From Enterovibrio sp. JCM 19048 (GTDB lineage: Bacteria > Pseudomonadota > Gammaproteobacteria > Enterobacterales > Vibrionaceae), in NCBI GenBank assembly GCA_001310415.1, contig BAXE01000019.1:34069-98068 (forward strand): a stretch of 64,000 nucleotides of DNA, read 5' to 3'. The position numbers and the translations under genes were made by a program. This document shows positions 30,594-39,715 of the stretch, one piece after another. The first letter of the stretch is position 1. Each line of letters starts with the position of its first letter. A model generated the notes under the pieces. The model had not been told where the DNA came from, ran no database searches, and saw only the letters and a program-made list of their open reading frames with translations.

Positions 30594-31271
30594 ATGACAA
30601 AAAACTTGCTTATTGAAGATCATGTGGTTCCTCAATTATTCACAACAGCAATAGAAGCATATGAATTTGAGCACAAGGCTCATGAAAAAGGGAAATCATA
30701 TAAAAATTTAGAAACATTTGGTCTTCTGTGGGGGTATTCAATACCCCAGAAAGGTCATTTGCCCGCGCGAATTGTAGCGACTATGGCGACTGTAGAGACA
30801 TCTGCGTTGAGACACCAAGATTGGGTCAAGCCAGATCTTAACTCCATAGTTGCAAAGAAAGAGTTTTTTGAAAGATACTGGCCAAATATTGAATTAGTTG
30901 GAACTTTTCATTCACATCCTTACGGAAGTTTAACTGAAGTAAATAGTGCAGAAGGAAAAGGTTGGAGAGCTTCAGAGGGAGATAAGGGTTTTTTCCCATG
31001 GTTTCATGAGTTTGTTTCACCAGAGCAACCTTTATTGGCTCATCTAATTGTTACTATTGCGAGACTTGAAAGAAGAGGATGGGCATATCCTGATCGATTG
31101 AAAGGTAATGAAATGGATAAAGGTTATGTGCTCTCAGCGGATGAGCGTAAATTGTGGTTGAGATCATATGCAAGTGAGAGAAGTTCTACTAATGATGATA
31201 ATGATTTGACGTTTGAATTCTCGGACGATTTACAATTGGAAATACCTGCTCTACAAAACAGATTCTGGTAA
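30594..31271 (+). CDS. Orphan JAMM/MPN-domain metallopeptidase-like protein
   Basis: Predicted zinc-dependent isopeptidase-like protein of 225 residues, intact. Candidate JAMM residues are all seen: Glu40 (NLETFGLLWGY), His106 and His108 (GTFHSHPYG) and Ser127-x2-Asp130 (WRASEGD). The spacer between HxHP and SxxD is longer (about 18 residues) than the usual seven. The gene is distinctly AT-rich compared with its neighbours, with 230 bp of AT-rich DNA ahead, which suggests horizontal gain. No ubiquitin-like, E1/E2 or cyclase genes are next to it. Function could be protein deconjugation or peptide trimming; not known. Confidence 0.78.
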   Translation: MTKNLLIEDHVVPQLFTTAIEAYEFEHKAHEKGKSYKNLETFGLLWGYSIPQKGHLPARIVATMATVETSALRHQDWVKPDLNSIVAKKEFFERYWPNIELVGTFHSHPYGSLTEVNSAEGKGWRASEGDKGFFPWFHEFVSPEQPLLAHLIVTIARLERRGWAYPDRLKGNEMDKGYVLSADERKLWLRSYASERSSTNDDNDLTFEFSDDLQLEIPALQNRFW

Positions 31272-31387
31272 ATCCATATCAGCGAGCTTGTAATTCGTTA
31301 ACTGAAAGTTCAGGTGTTTGTTGGCTGCTATTGCAGCCAATTTTCTATATCCACTATCTGCTTCAACTACTTTTACGGGAAACAGAA

Positions 31388-31846
31388 ATGGAAATCTCAG
31401 TAACACGCATCGACAAAACTAACCCCGAGCATGAGCACATGTTTGGGGTTTTATTCAGTGAGTATATGGCTAATGAGCCGGTGGAGTTTGATCTGTCGGT
31501 TGTCCGTCGTCTGTTCACCTTGCCTTACTTTCACGGCTTTATGACATTTGTTGATAGCCAGCCTGCCGGATGTGCGGTCTGCTTTGAGTCTTACTCGACC
31601 CATAGTAATAAGAACGTCTTGAACATCCATGATTTTATGATTTCAGGGAAATTCCGTGGGAAAGGGCTGGGCAAGGTGCAGCTCACTGGCATTGAACAGT
31701 ATTGCCGCGAGAACAACTATGTGAAGATTACCCTGGAAGTGGCGGGCGACAATGAAGTGGCCAAAAAGCTGTATCGCTCATGCGAGTTTGAAGATTTCAA
31801 CCTGTTCTTAAAAGACCAACTGCATTGGCAGAAGTATCTCAACTAG
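31388..31846 (+). CDS. GNAT family N-acetyltransferase
   Basis: Single GNAT domain of 152 residues. Start at 31388 (MEISVTRIDKTNP) has ACGGGAAAC ahead; an upstream in-frame start at 31331 adds an unlikely hydrophobic tail. Acetyl-CoA loop RGKGLGKVQLTGIE (about 90-103), then KITLEVAGDNEVAKKLYRSCEF, the motif-B part. Substrate (small molecule or protein amine) cannot be told. Followed after 32 bp by a YjbR-family gene. Confidence 0.85.
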   Translation: MEISVTRIDKTNPEHEHMFGVLFSEYMANEPVEFDLSVVRRLFTLPYFHGFMTFVDSQPAGCAVCFESYSTHSNKNVLNIHDFMISGKFRGKGLGKVQLTGIEQYCRENNYVKITLEVAGDNEVAKKLYRSCEFEDFNLFLKDQLHWQKYLN

Positions 31847-31878
31847 CCTCAACATAACCACACTGAAGGAGCATGTGC

Positions 31879-32247
31879 ATGACCTACGAGGAGTTCAATG
31901 CCTTTTGCCGTGCAATGCCTGCGACCACATACGTTGTTCAATGGGGAAACGCCCATGTGTGGAAAGTGGGTGGGAAAGTATTTGCCATTGGAGGCTGGGA
32001 GAAAAACGACGGTCCAGCTTTTACCTTTAAAGCTTCTGAACTGTATTACGAGATTCTGAAAGACAAGCCGGGTTTCAGGCCTGCACCTTATATGGCATCC
32101 CGTGGAATGAAGTGGATACAGCAGTTTGCAGAATGTGATCAGGGTGATGAACAATTGAAATACTACTTGTCTGAATCGCACCGGATTGTTGCATCGGGAC
32201 TGACCAAGAAAAAACAAAAAGAGCTGGGCTTGCAACCTCCTGATTGA
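31879..32247 (+). CDS. MmcQ/YjbR family protein
   Basis: Small cytoplasmic protein of 122 residues with the YjbR (CyaY-like fold) signature: FCRAMPATTYVVQWGNAHVW, KVFAIGG, FKASELYYEIL and PAPYMASRGMKWIQ. Start at 31879 because AAGGAG at 31866-31871 is seven bases away; the ATG at 31873 is too close. Members are called DNA-binding by similarity of MmcQ, with no firm function. Likely co-transcribed with the GNAT gene. Confidence 0.8.
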   Translation: MTYEEFNAFCRAMPATTYVVQWGNAHVWKVGGKVFAIGGWEKNDGPAFTFKASELYYEILKDKPGFRPAPYMASRGMKWIQQFAECDQGDEQLKYYLSESHRIVASGLTKKKQKELGLQPPD

Positions 32248-32335
32248 TTGTCGGTGGTGCCGTCCAGCTCTTCGTGAGTTTATTTAGCTTCAGCTTGGAA
32301 GCTGTCATTTATTCAACGGATAACCCGTTGTCGCT

Positions 32336-32577
32336 TCAATAACAAAACCCTTCACTTCTGCCATCAGCAAACCCTTCATACACATTGGCAAATCGCTTCG
32401 GTGCACTAGCGGCTTTTTTCTTCGGACGTCGTTTAACCGGGCGCATGTCCATGCTTTCCTGACGTGTCAGTCTTCGGCGTGGGATTGGGCGCGGGCGAGA
32501 AATGTTTCATCCTGCAGTGCCGCCTTTCGGCTCTGGTTCACGCGCTCCAGCAGTTGGTTAAATTCTTTGTTGTTCAT
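32336..32577 (-). CDS. Small SOS-regulated basic protein (frameshifted)
   Basis: Not recognised by family. ATG at 32577 with a strong AGGAGG nine bases upstream. The first 36 codons (NNKEFNQLLERVNQSRK...) run to a TGA at 32467; restoring one base near there continues into a second conserved-looking stretch, LTRQESMDMRPVKRRPKKKA and KRFANVYEGFADGR, ending at 32336 (or 32305 if another shift). About 80 residues, basic, with a helical start and a KRRPKKK patch suited to nucleic acid. Two overlapping LexA-type boxes sit 20-54 bp upstream, so damage induction is expected. Product and role unknown. Confidence 0.6.
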
Positions 32578-32596
32578 AATTCAACCCTCCTAACTA

Positions 32597-32616
32597 CACT
32601 GTTTGTATAAACACTG
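32597..32616. promoter_or_regulatory. LexA-like SOS box, distal match
   Basis: CTGT-N8-ACAC, one mismatch from CTGT-N8-ACAG, with an AT-rich centre. Overlaps the better box by five bases and is nearer to the small-gene start at 32577. Confidence 0.6.
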
Positions 32617-32631
32617 TTTATGTATACAGTA
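32612..32631. promoter_or_regulatory. LexA SOS box
   Basis: On the minus strand TACTGTATACATAAACAGTG, a full CTGT-N8-ACAG match with flanking TA. It lies 35 bp upstream of the small gene at 32577. Interval 32640-33031 to the right has no gene I could support; a 112-residue frame there looks unlike a protein. Confidence 0.8.
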
Positions 32632-33031
32632 TTATCCCGAAGTGTCAAATCGTCAACCCAAGAGCAGAGAGATTTTCTGTTGAGTGGGGAGCAGAGAAAC
32701 GTGCACTTCTCCTATGGTGAGACACTCGAAAGCGGAGATTTCTGCCACATTAAAGCGGGAAGAAATCACGGTTCATTGAGCCATAGGTTGGTCGGGTGCC
32801 CAAAGCGCGGAACTGTTTGCCTTAGCTTTGCTGAAAGTGGGTATTGGCTGATTCACTGGAGCGGGTTTGAGTGTTGGCTCGGGTATGGATGTGTGATTAC
32901 AACAACGTACGAACCCATGTTTACGGTGAGTATTCCATTGTCGGAATACCGGAGGTAGTTGGCAGCCTCTGATTTGTCACAGTCGCTTAATGGGGAGCGT
33001 GCAGATATCACACAAGGTGAGGAGCGTTTTT

Positions 33032-33863
33032 ATGGAAACGAATCATACTCGAACCAGCTTTTGGGGTGACCTGACGACATTTCAAAAGTGGTTTTTAGTC
33101 ATCTTTGTACTTGGAAGTGTGTTTTCTTTTTTTACTCCCCTTTTTATGAGGAACAGTTTCAGAATTATTTACCTTTACGGCAATAATCGGTTTGATCTGC
33201 GCAATAACCGGCGTGCTGACATCAATCTACCAGGCAAGAGGGGAAGTGATTGTTTACGCATTTATTATCGTAAACACAGTCACTTATGCTTGGATTGCCT
33301 ACACCAGTGACTTATATGGACAAGTCATACAAAACCTCATATTGCTGTTGCCAATACAAATCTATGGTTTGATTTCATGGAAGAAAAGCGCCGCCAAAAG
33401 CGAAAATAATCAAATTGAAATAAAGGTATTCACCACTAAAAACTGGATTATTACCCTTGTTTGCCTGGCCGTTTTCTGGGGCTTGTATTACGTATTCCTG
33501 AATCATTTGCCGCAAATCATCCATACGGCTTTTGGCGGTAAAATGATTCCACCTGATCCAAGCGTAGGAATGGATTCATTGACAACCGTGCTGACAGTCA
33601 CCGCCATGTTCCTGACATCAAAAAGGTACGTTGAACAATGGTGGTTCTGGATTCTTTGTAATATCGGTGTCGTGTTGTTTATTGAAGGGTTGTTTACAAC
33701 GAAACTGACACCTTCTTCGTTGGTTGGCGACTTGTCTGGCGCGATTAACTGGCTGCAATATGGCATAGGCGCTATCTATGGCTTCTATCTCTGGAGAAAA
33801 ATGTACAACGAAAGAAAACATACAGCGGAAGGTGCCGTTCATCCTGGCATAAAAATGGACTAG
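33032..33863 (+). CDS. pnuC: PnuC-like nicotinamide riboside transporter (frameshifted)
   Basis: Inner-membrane vitamin B3 precursor transporter, about 276 residues with seven to eight helices. PnuC hallmarks: FTAIIGLICAITGVLTSIYQ, TYAWIAYTSDLYGQVIQNL, PIQIYGLISWKK, MFLTSKRYVEQWWFWIL and NWLQYGIGAIYGFYLW. Two frame breaks around 33140-33175. Start at 33032 with GAGGAG eight bases ahead. No NadR or PnuE gene adjoins. Ligand could be the riboside; other Pnu paralogues carry thiamin or riboflavin. Confidence 0.85.
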
Positions 33864-33905
33864 GGCAGGCCAACAACTTCATTCCCTATTAATGCGTGTG
33901 AACGC

Positions 33906-35671
33906 TTACGCCGGTCTTTTGCGCAGTTGCAGACGGGCAATGCGTTTACTCAGGGTGTAGATGCGTTTAAGCACTTCTACCCATTCCATTTGAATGCGGA
34001 AACTCGCCAGCCGGGTTTCAGTGCACTGCGACAATCGCTCAGCCTGGTGTTCCAAAACCTGCTCCAGCAAGGCATTAATTTCCCGCTTGGCACGCATAAC
34101 GCCTTCGGCCAGCTGATCGTCGTTGCGTCGAATGGCGTTGACGCTGTCGAGCAACGCTTTTCTCACCCTGTCCTGGGTTAAATCGAGTGTTTTGTGCATT
34201 TCCTCACTGGCGTGGAAGTCGGTTTCCAGCGTTTTATAGCTGAGTGGCAGCAAGCCGTTGACCACCAGATCCGCAATGCTTTCCAGTTGGTCGGTGATGC
34301 TGACGAGTTTGATCTGCTGACTACTTTGGGGCTTGGAAAGCGGGTTGTGACGCAGTTTGCCAAGGTAGGTCAAGATTTGGGCGTGCAGGGTATCGACTTC
34401 ATCCTCAATCTTTTCAATCTCCCGCAAGGTTTCCCGAACTTCCTGCTTCTCGCTATCGTTTTTCAAATCCACACCAATGGATGGCAGCATGTTCACCATA
34501 TTCACGACGCGGCGGCCAACACGCGCTAACTCCAGTTGTGTCTGTTCCAGAGCGATATCTGGCGTGGAAAGAAAATCGTCACGGATATATTTCACTTCCA
34601 GTTTCTGCTGTTCGCGTTCTTTGGTGTCTTTTACATCCGGTGGCACCAGCTTTTTCACAGCGGTCACGAAATAAGCGCTGAACGGCAACATGATCAGGGT
34701 GTTGAGCACGTTAAACAGGGTGTTGGCGTTGGCGATTTGCCGTGGCGACTCAACGGCTAGACGCTCCATGCCCATCAACTCCGGTGAAGCAGGGGAAATA
34801 GCGGTTGCGGCATAGGCGAGCAGAGAGATAAAGGGCAGCCAGATGAGCACACCAATCACATTAAACAGAAGGTGGATGCCGGAGGTTTGCTTTGATTCTG
34901 CGTCCTTACCAATGGTCGCCAATAAGGCGGTGACACAGGTACCGATATTGGCACCCATTGCCAGCGCAATACCAGTTTCCAGCGAGATAAAGCCTTGACC
35001 TGCAAGCACAATAACAATACCGGTCGTGGCTGACGATGACTGCACCAGTGCCGTAAATGCGGCAGCAACCAGAATGGCAAACAGTGGGTTATCCATGGTC
35101 GCCATCAGGTCAATGAAAGGCTGGTAGGTACGAAGCGGGGTCATGGCTTCGCTCATCATGTTCATGCCAAGGAATAGCATCCCGAGCCCGAGTATGATAT
35201 TGCCGTAGTTTTTGAACGGCTCACTTTTTGCGCTCAATTGCACGACAAAACCCACCGCAATCATGGCCAAAGCGGCTTTGGTGACTTTAAAAGCGATAAT
35301 TTGCGCAGTGACAGTGGTACCGATATTGGCGCCCATTATCACGCCAACGGTCTGGTTGAGAGACATCAATCCCGCACTGACAAAACCAACCAGCAAAACG
35401 GTGGTCACTGAGGAAGACTGGATAATGGCGGTAAGCCTGCACCTGTGAATACGCCGCTGATCCGGCTTTTGGTCAGCGTCGCCAGCACCTGTTTCATCTT
35501 GCTGCCCGCAGCTTGCTTCAGCGAGTGCGACATCTTTTCCATGCCGTAGAGAAACAGTGCCAAACCACCAAACAACCCCATAGACATGGTGAGGTAATCC
35601 AGCGAAAGGCTGCTTTGGGCAAACGCAGTGGAAGGCAACAGACAAGCGAGGGCAAGCAGGGATTTGATCAT
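33906..35671 (-). CDS. Na/Pi cotransporter family protein with PhoU-like tail (frameshifted)
   Basis: Membrane symporter of about 590 residues. Two inverted Na/Pi repeats each carry the QSSS motif (TAIIQSSSVTTVLL; TALVQSSSATTGIV). After the last helix a cytoplasmic helical tail of roughly 250 residues resembles PhoU (QIKLVSITDQLESIADLVVN; LAEGVMRAKREINALLEQVL). The first 20 residues look like a signal or first helix (MIKSLLALACLLPS). One break near 35436. Start 35671 chosen over an ATG two codons earlier. Takes up phosphate with sodium or exports it; direction not decidable. Confidence 0.88.
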
Positions 35672-35849
35672 AGGCACACTTAACGGTTTGTTATTTATCG
35701 AGTATAGGTCGATGTGCCTTGATTTCTTTTAGTTTGGTTCACAGTTTTCAATACATAGCGGCATTGTCAGCCGCACTGATACGGTTGAATTTTCTCATGA
35801 GAAAGTTGAAATACAGGCCATCAGTGTGGTGATGGCCTGGCAGGTGTTA

Positions 35850-37011
35850 TCAGGCGGTTGCGTTTACAGGCGCGTTTACTCTAAACACGACGGCAAGTAC
35901 CAACAGGGTGGTCATGGTGATCAGCTGGAAGCCGGGTAGCAGCGGAGTCAGGGCGATCAACACCGCAAACAGCATCATTGTGGCGCCGGATTTGGCAGAC
36001 ACTATGTGGCGATCCCGCACCAGCCAAAGCCCAAATATATAGATGCCAATGGCTATACTGATCAGCCATTTGGCATCGCCTTCCGTGCCGTGTTCGCTGA
36101 AAGACTCGATCAACGCCCCAAACCCTGCACCAATGCTGCGCCGGAAGCGTAAATGAAAAAGTGTCCGTAGCTCCAGGAAAACACACGGGAAGTTTTATCT
36201 GAGGTCAGGTGATCTTCCTCGTTGAAATAGAGCCACCACAGGGAAAAGGGAATGATTGTGGCGCAAAGGGCGATGGCACCAAGGCTGAGATCCCAGTGGT
36301 GTTCGCGGTTCATCTCCTGAATGCCCAATCCTGCACTTAACAATATTTCACCAAGCACGATGATGTTCAACAGGCCGTAACGCTCCATGACGTGGTGTTT
36401 GTGCCAAGGGATCCGCTTAGCCATGTTGCATAGATTGGCACCGCCAATTCAAGTATGACGCCCAGGATAAAAAGGGAGAAAAACAGTGTGCTGCCGATGT
36501 TGGTGAAGAAAGCGAGGATCAGCCAGCAAGGTTGCAGTATGCACATCCCAACCACGTATCGCATCGCCGTTTTACAGTACTCGGGGTTCTCAGTGGCAAC
36601 CCGCCACCAAAGGTAGATCTGTGGAATGCGCAGAACCACGTACCCGACAGAAACAAGGCGGATATCGAGGGATTCAAAATACAGCGGCATCCCGCCGGCG
36701 ATCAACAGAGCACCAAACATCATCACGAGTGTGCTTATGCGGTAAGTCACATCGTCGTTATCAAATGCAGAGGCAAACCAGGTAAAGTTGACCCATGGCC
36801 ACCAGAGTGCAAATAAAGCCAGTATGAACTTCACCGTGCCATCAACGTAATGTGCGGCACCTACTGCATGGTGTAGCCCGGCAGCGGTCAGTGCGATAGC
36901 GATAACAAAAACAAGGTCAAACAGCAGCTCCAGTTCGGTCGCTGCACGGTGTCCGGTTCGTTCCCGCGCCAGCATTGGGCGGATTGTGGCGCGGTAATAA
37001 TCACGCATCAT
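35850..37011 (-). CDS. Low temperature requirement protein A (LtrA) family (frameshifted)
   Basis: Polytopic membrane protein of about 388 residues with some 11 helices. LtrA features: ELELLFDLVFVIAIALTAAG near the start, TWFASAFDNDD, and HVMERYGLLNIIVLGE, conserved across the family. Breaks near 36425 and 36112. AAGGA is eight bases before the ATG at 37011. The family is named for a Listeria cold-growth gene, but the biochemical function is not known. Confidence 0.85.
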
Positions 37012-37040
37012 AGCAATATCCTTTTGCAATTACGGTGAAG

Positions 37041-37815
37041 TCAGAACTTCCCGTTTTGGTTATTCCAGATTTCCCTTGGCGGAATGGCTTCCACCGTGTC
37101 CCAGTGCTCGACAATCTTGCCGTTTTCCAACCGGAACAGATCATAAAAGGCGGAATGGGTGCCATTGCGGTAGCCTTCACAAACGGCGAGGACAAAATTG
37201 CCTTCGGCCAGCGTGCGGTGAAAAGCTTGATAGTGAATGCATGGCTTGCCATCGGGCATTTTGGCTGACAGCGCTTGATCAGGTTGTTGATATCGTCATC
37301 CTGCTCTGGGCTGTGTTCTGTGTAGTGCTCTTTATCGAAATAGCCCGGCAAAGCGGGAATATCGCCAGCAATCAGTACTTCCTGAATGAAGGACTCAACG
37401 GTATCGCGATTTCGTTTGGTGGCTTCGAGGTCGGTGACCTCTGTTGCGCCATCCACCATGCTGTGTCCGGATGCATTGGGTGGTTGTTTGAGTTGCAGGT
37501 TATCCCAGTGCTCGACAGTTTTTTCTCCCTCAAACCGGAATACCTCGAAGCAGATTTTCACGCTGCTGAAGTCATACTCGGTGTGGGCAAACACATAGTC
37601 GCCGTCAGAAAAAATACGGATGATCTCAACATGGGGGTTGGTTTTTGCCAGACGGGCAAAAGCTCGGCAAGCCCGATATCTCCCTCCTTTGTCATCGGGT
37701 TGTGTTGCTTATACTGTTTTTCATCCACGACAGTCACAGCGCTGGCATCGCCGTGTTCGATGCCTTTTTTGAGCAGGTCATGAATTCTTTGCTTTCGGGT
37801 CTCGTTCACGCGCAA
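37041..37815 (-). CDS. Tandem NTF2/SnoaL-like protein (frameshifted)
   Basis: About 258 residues made of two SnoaL-like, NTF2-fold domains in tandem. First half: HDLLKKGIEHGD, QYKQHNPMTKEG, FEVFRFEGEKTVEHWDNLQ. Second half: FIQEVLIAGD, HYTEHSPEQDD, HYQAFHRTLAEGNFVL, YDLFRLENGKIVEHWDTVE. The shared Y-x2-H-x-P and KxVEHWD motifs mark both as the polyketide-cyclase-like/predicted ester-cyclase branch. Breaks near 37636 and 37278. It lies 30 bp before the LtrA gene and may be in one operon. No reaction can be assigned. Confidence 0.75.
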
Positions 37816-38003
37816 ATTTCCTTAATAGGTCTCTCAAATAGCGAGTTTAGCTGAGCACATCGATGACGTTTGGCTAGATTATGATTCAGGGAACAACTTC
37901 CTTCTCAACATAAAAACAACGCGTTATGAAATGGCGTCATAGAGTAAAAATACACCCCCGTCACTGTGACTGGGCGGACAGGGCTTAGATGCGGAGCGTA
38001 AGC

Positions 38004-38567
38004 ATGGATTGGTTATTTCTGGGTTTGGCAATGTGGTGTCTGGTGCACTTTATCCCGACGTTGGGCGTGGGGATCAAACAGTCCCTGATCGCCAAAATGG
38101 ATAACAATGGTTATCGCGGCGTATTTTCAGTGCTGATTGTGCTGTCGTTGGTGATGATCGTGGCGGGGTGGCGCAGTGTGACGCCAGAGTTTCTCTACGC
38201 GCTGCCGATGTTTACCCGTCCGCTGGCGATGTTGTTAATTTTGGTGGCGTTTATCTTCTTTGTGGCGGCGCGATTGCCGACACGGTTAAAGCAGTATGTC
38301 CGAAACCCGCAGCTCACCAGTGTAATTTTATGGGCAATTGCCCATTTGGTGTTAAACGGTGACACCCGCGCTGTTATGTTGTTTGGTACTTTGGGCGTGT
38401 GGGCGATTCTGGAAATCGTCTTTATCAACAAACGCGACGGTGAATGGGTAAAACCACCCGTGCCCGGTTGGGGCGCAGAAGTGAAGGTTGTCGTGATTGG
38501 ATTCGTCGCTTACGTGGCGGTCATGTTCCTGCACCCCTATATTGCTGGAGTGCCTGTTCACGGATAA
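38004..38567 (+). CDS. NnrU family membrane protein
   Basis: Membrane protein of 187 residues, six helices, intact. NnrU features include WLFLGLAMWCLVHFIPT, GYRGVFSVLIVLSLVMIV, HLVLNGDTRAVMLFG and EIVFINKRDGEW. Start at 38004 (MDWLFLGLAMW) is preferred to 37989. The family is linked to denitrification genes in other bacteria, but no such genes are nearby. A terminator follows 50 bp downstream. Confidence 0.85.
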   Translation: MDWLFLGLAMWCLVHFIPTLGVGIKQSLIAKMDNNGYRGVFSVLIVLSLVMIVAGWRSVTPEFLYALPMFTRPLAMLLILVAFIFFVAARLPTRLKQYVRNPQLTSVILWAIAHLVLNGDTRAVMLFGTLGVWAILEIVFINKRDGEWVKPPVPGWGAEVKVVVIGFVAYVAVMFLHPYIAGVPVHG

Positions 38568-38616
38568 AGCGCCAATACCTGATACAGCACCTGAAAAATA
38601 TCCGGAACATAAAATC

Positions 38617-38645
38617 GAAAACGGCCCGCAATGGGCCGTTTTGTT
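38617..38645 (+). terminator. Intrinsic terminator after nnrU
   Basis: Eight-bp stem AACGGCCC/GGGCCGTT, loop GCAAT, then TTTTGTT. Confidence 0.85.
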
Positions 38646-38673
38646 ATCTAATCTGTCTGCTGGTGATTCGAAA

Positions 38674-38898
38674 CTAAAACGTGCAGGAGATATCACTGTG
38701 ACCAAAGGTTGCACCGCAGCGGCAACATTGTTGGTAGCTGCTGCCTAGCATCATATCCAGAGAGTTGGAAAGTACGATGGTGGCGCGCTGGAAAAGGGTG
38801 GCGTCTACTGCCGCCTGTTGAGGTTTCAGTTCGATAAGGGTGTGTGGCGTAATCTCGCCGCATTCATCACAAAAGAGTTTGTTCTCGCGATCGGCCAT
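38674..38898 (-). CDS. Small zinc-ribbon protein
   Basis: 74-residue protein with two Cys pairs, FCDECGE near residue 10 and QCCRCGATF near residue 60, a zinc-ribbon layout. Start at 38898 (MADRENKLF) because AGGAAGG lies seven bases upstream; an upstream in-frame start is less likely. Not known by name; similar small zinc proteins are common in Vibrionaceae and lack a function. Role could be RNA, DNA or protein binding. Confidence 0.72.
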   Translation of the reverse strand: MADRENKLFCDECGEITPHTLIELKPQQAAVDATLFQRATIVLSNSLDMMLGSSYQQCCRCGATFGHSDISCTF

Positions 38899-39063
38899 AA
38901 GTCCTTCCTCGGCTGTTTTGCTGCCTAAATGATGGGGAGCGCTCACGGTTAAGCCTACACAGCCAGCCTGACATTCCTATTTTGAGGGGGCAGAGTTGAG
39001 AAACGGCTCAAACAAATCGGCATGATTTGTGCGGAAAATGGACGATTAATGTAACGGGATGGT

Positions 39064-39090
39064 AACAAAACGATGGCTCCGAAGAGCCAA
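39064..39090 (-). terminator. Terminator after DUF4332 gene
   Basis: Six-bp stem TGGCTC/GAGCCA with a TTCG tetraloop on the minus strand, followed by TCGTTTTGTT, 25 bp after the stop. Confidence 0.7.
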
Positions 39091-39114
39091 CGTGTGGACG
39101 TGTATCTTTGTGTA

Positions 39115-39519
39115 TCAGTAGTGGATAGCGCGTGGCAGCTCTTTAGCCTGTGCAACCCAGTCTTCCACTTTGCTTTCGCCGGGAAGTTGGCGAACCAGGT
39201 TTTTCTCTTCGTTGACCTCGGCCATTTTGGCAGCCAGGTTCGCAGCATTACGTTGTGCGAGTTCTGGCACGGTGTCCACGCCTGCGCATTCAAGCAGATC
39301 GGCGTATTGGGTGCTGATGCCTTTAATGCGAGCCAAATCTGCGCGATTCAGCCACTTCAGTACCAGTTTTCCGCTGATGCCGCTCTCTTCCGCAATGGCT
39401 TTCCGGCCTGAAGGCTGAGCACCTTTTTCCAGCAGTTGCTCGATGGTGTTTATGCCGATGGCTTCCAGTTTCTCGGCGTATGTTCCACCAATGCCTTCAA
39501 TATCAACAAGCTTTGTCAT
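39115..39519 (-). CDS. DUF4332 helix-hairpin-helix protein
   Basis: 134 residues, intact. Two helix-hairpin-helix-like units: LVDIEGIGGTYAEKLEAIGI with TIEQLLEKGA, and RIKGISTQYADLLECAGV with TVPELAQRNAANL. This is the DUF4332 layout, resembling DNA-binding hairpin repeats of polymerase and ligase. Nucleic-acid binding is plausible but not shown. AGGAGAAGAG precedes the ATG. Single-gene unit. Confidence 0.85.
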   Translation of the reverse strand: MTKLVDIEGIGGTYAEKLEAIGINTIEQLLEKGAQPSGRKAIAEESGISGKLVLKWLNRADLARIKGISTQYADLLECAGVDTVPELAQRNAANLAAKMAEVNEEKNLVRQLPGESKVEDWVAQAKELPRAIHY

Positions 39520-39660
39520 TTGCTCTTCTCCTTAACTATTGAGCGATGAGCCCAATGCAAGACGGAACGGAGTCGGAGCGAATGCGCCGCCCTGCATTCA
39601 GCAAAAAAAATGTAGCAGGACAGGAGAGAGGACAATTGTCATGTTTCTGGTAATTGCAGG

Positions 39661-39692
39661 AAAAACAAAAAGCCATGCGTCGGCATGGCTTT
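39661..39692 (-). terminator. Terminator after pepT (first copy)
   Basis: Stem AAGCCATGC/GCATGGCTT with a four-base loop, followed on the minus strand by TTTGTTTTT. Confidence 0.85.
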
Positions 39693-39715
39693 GGTATCGG
39701 CTCGCTTTTTGATGC

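Noticed and set aside
29512..31271. CBASS-type defence island from patatin plus JAMM protein
   Set aside because: No cyclase, E1/E2 or ubiquitin-like genes; patatin is coupled to rbsR and is of the housekeeping YjjU type.
32620..32958. 112-residue plus-strand frame starting inside the LexA box
   Set aside because: Start lies in the operator; Cys/Trp-rich sequence unlike a folded family, and no ribosome site.
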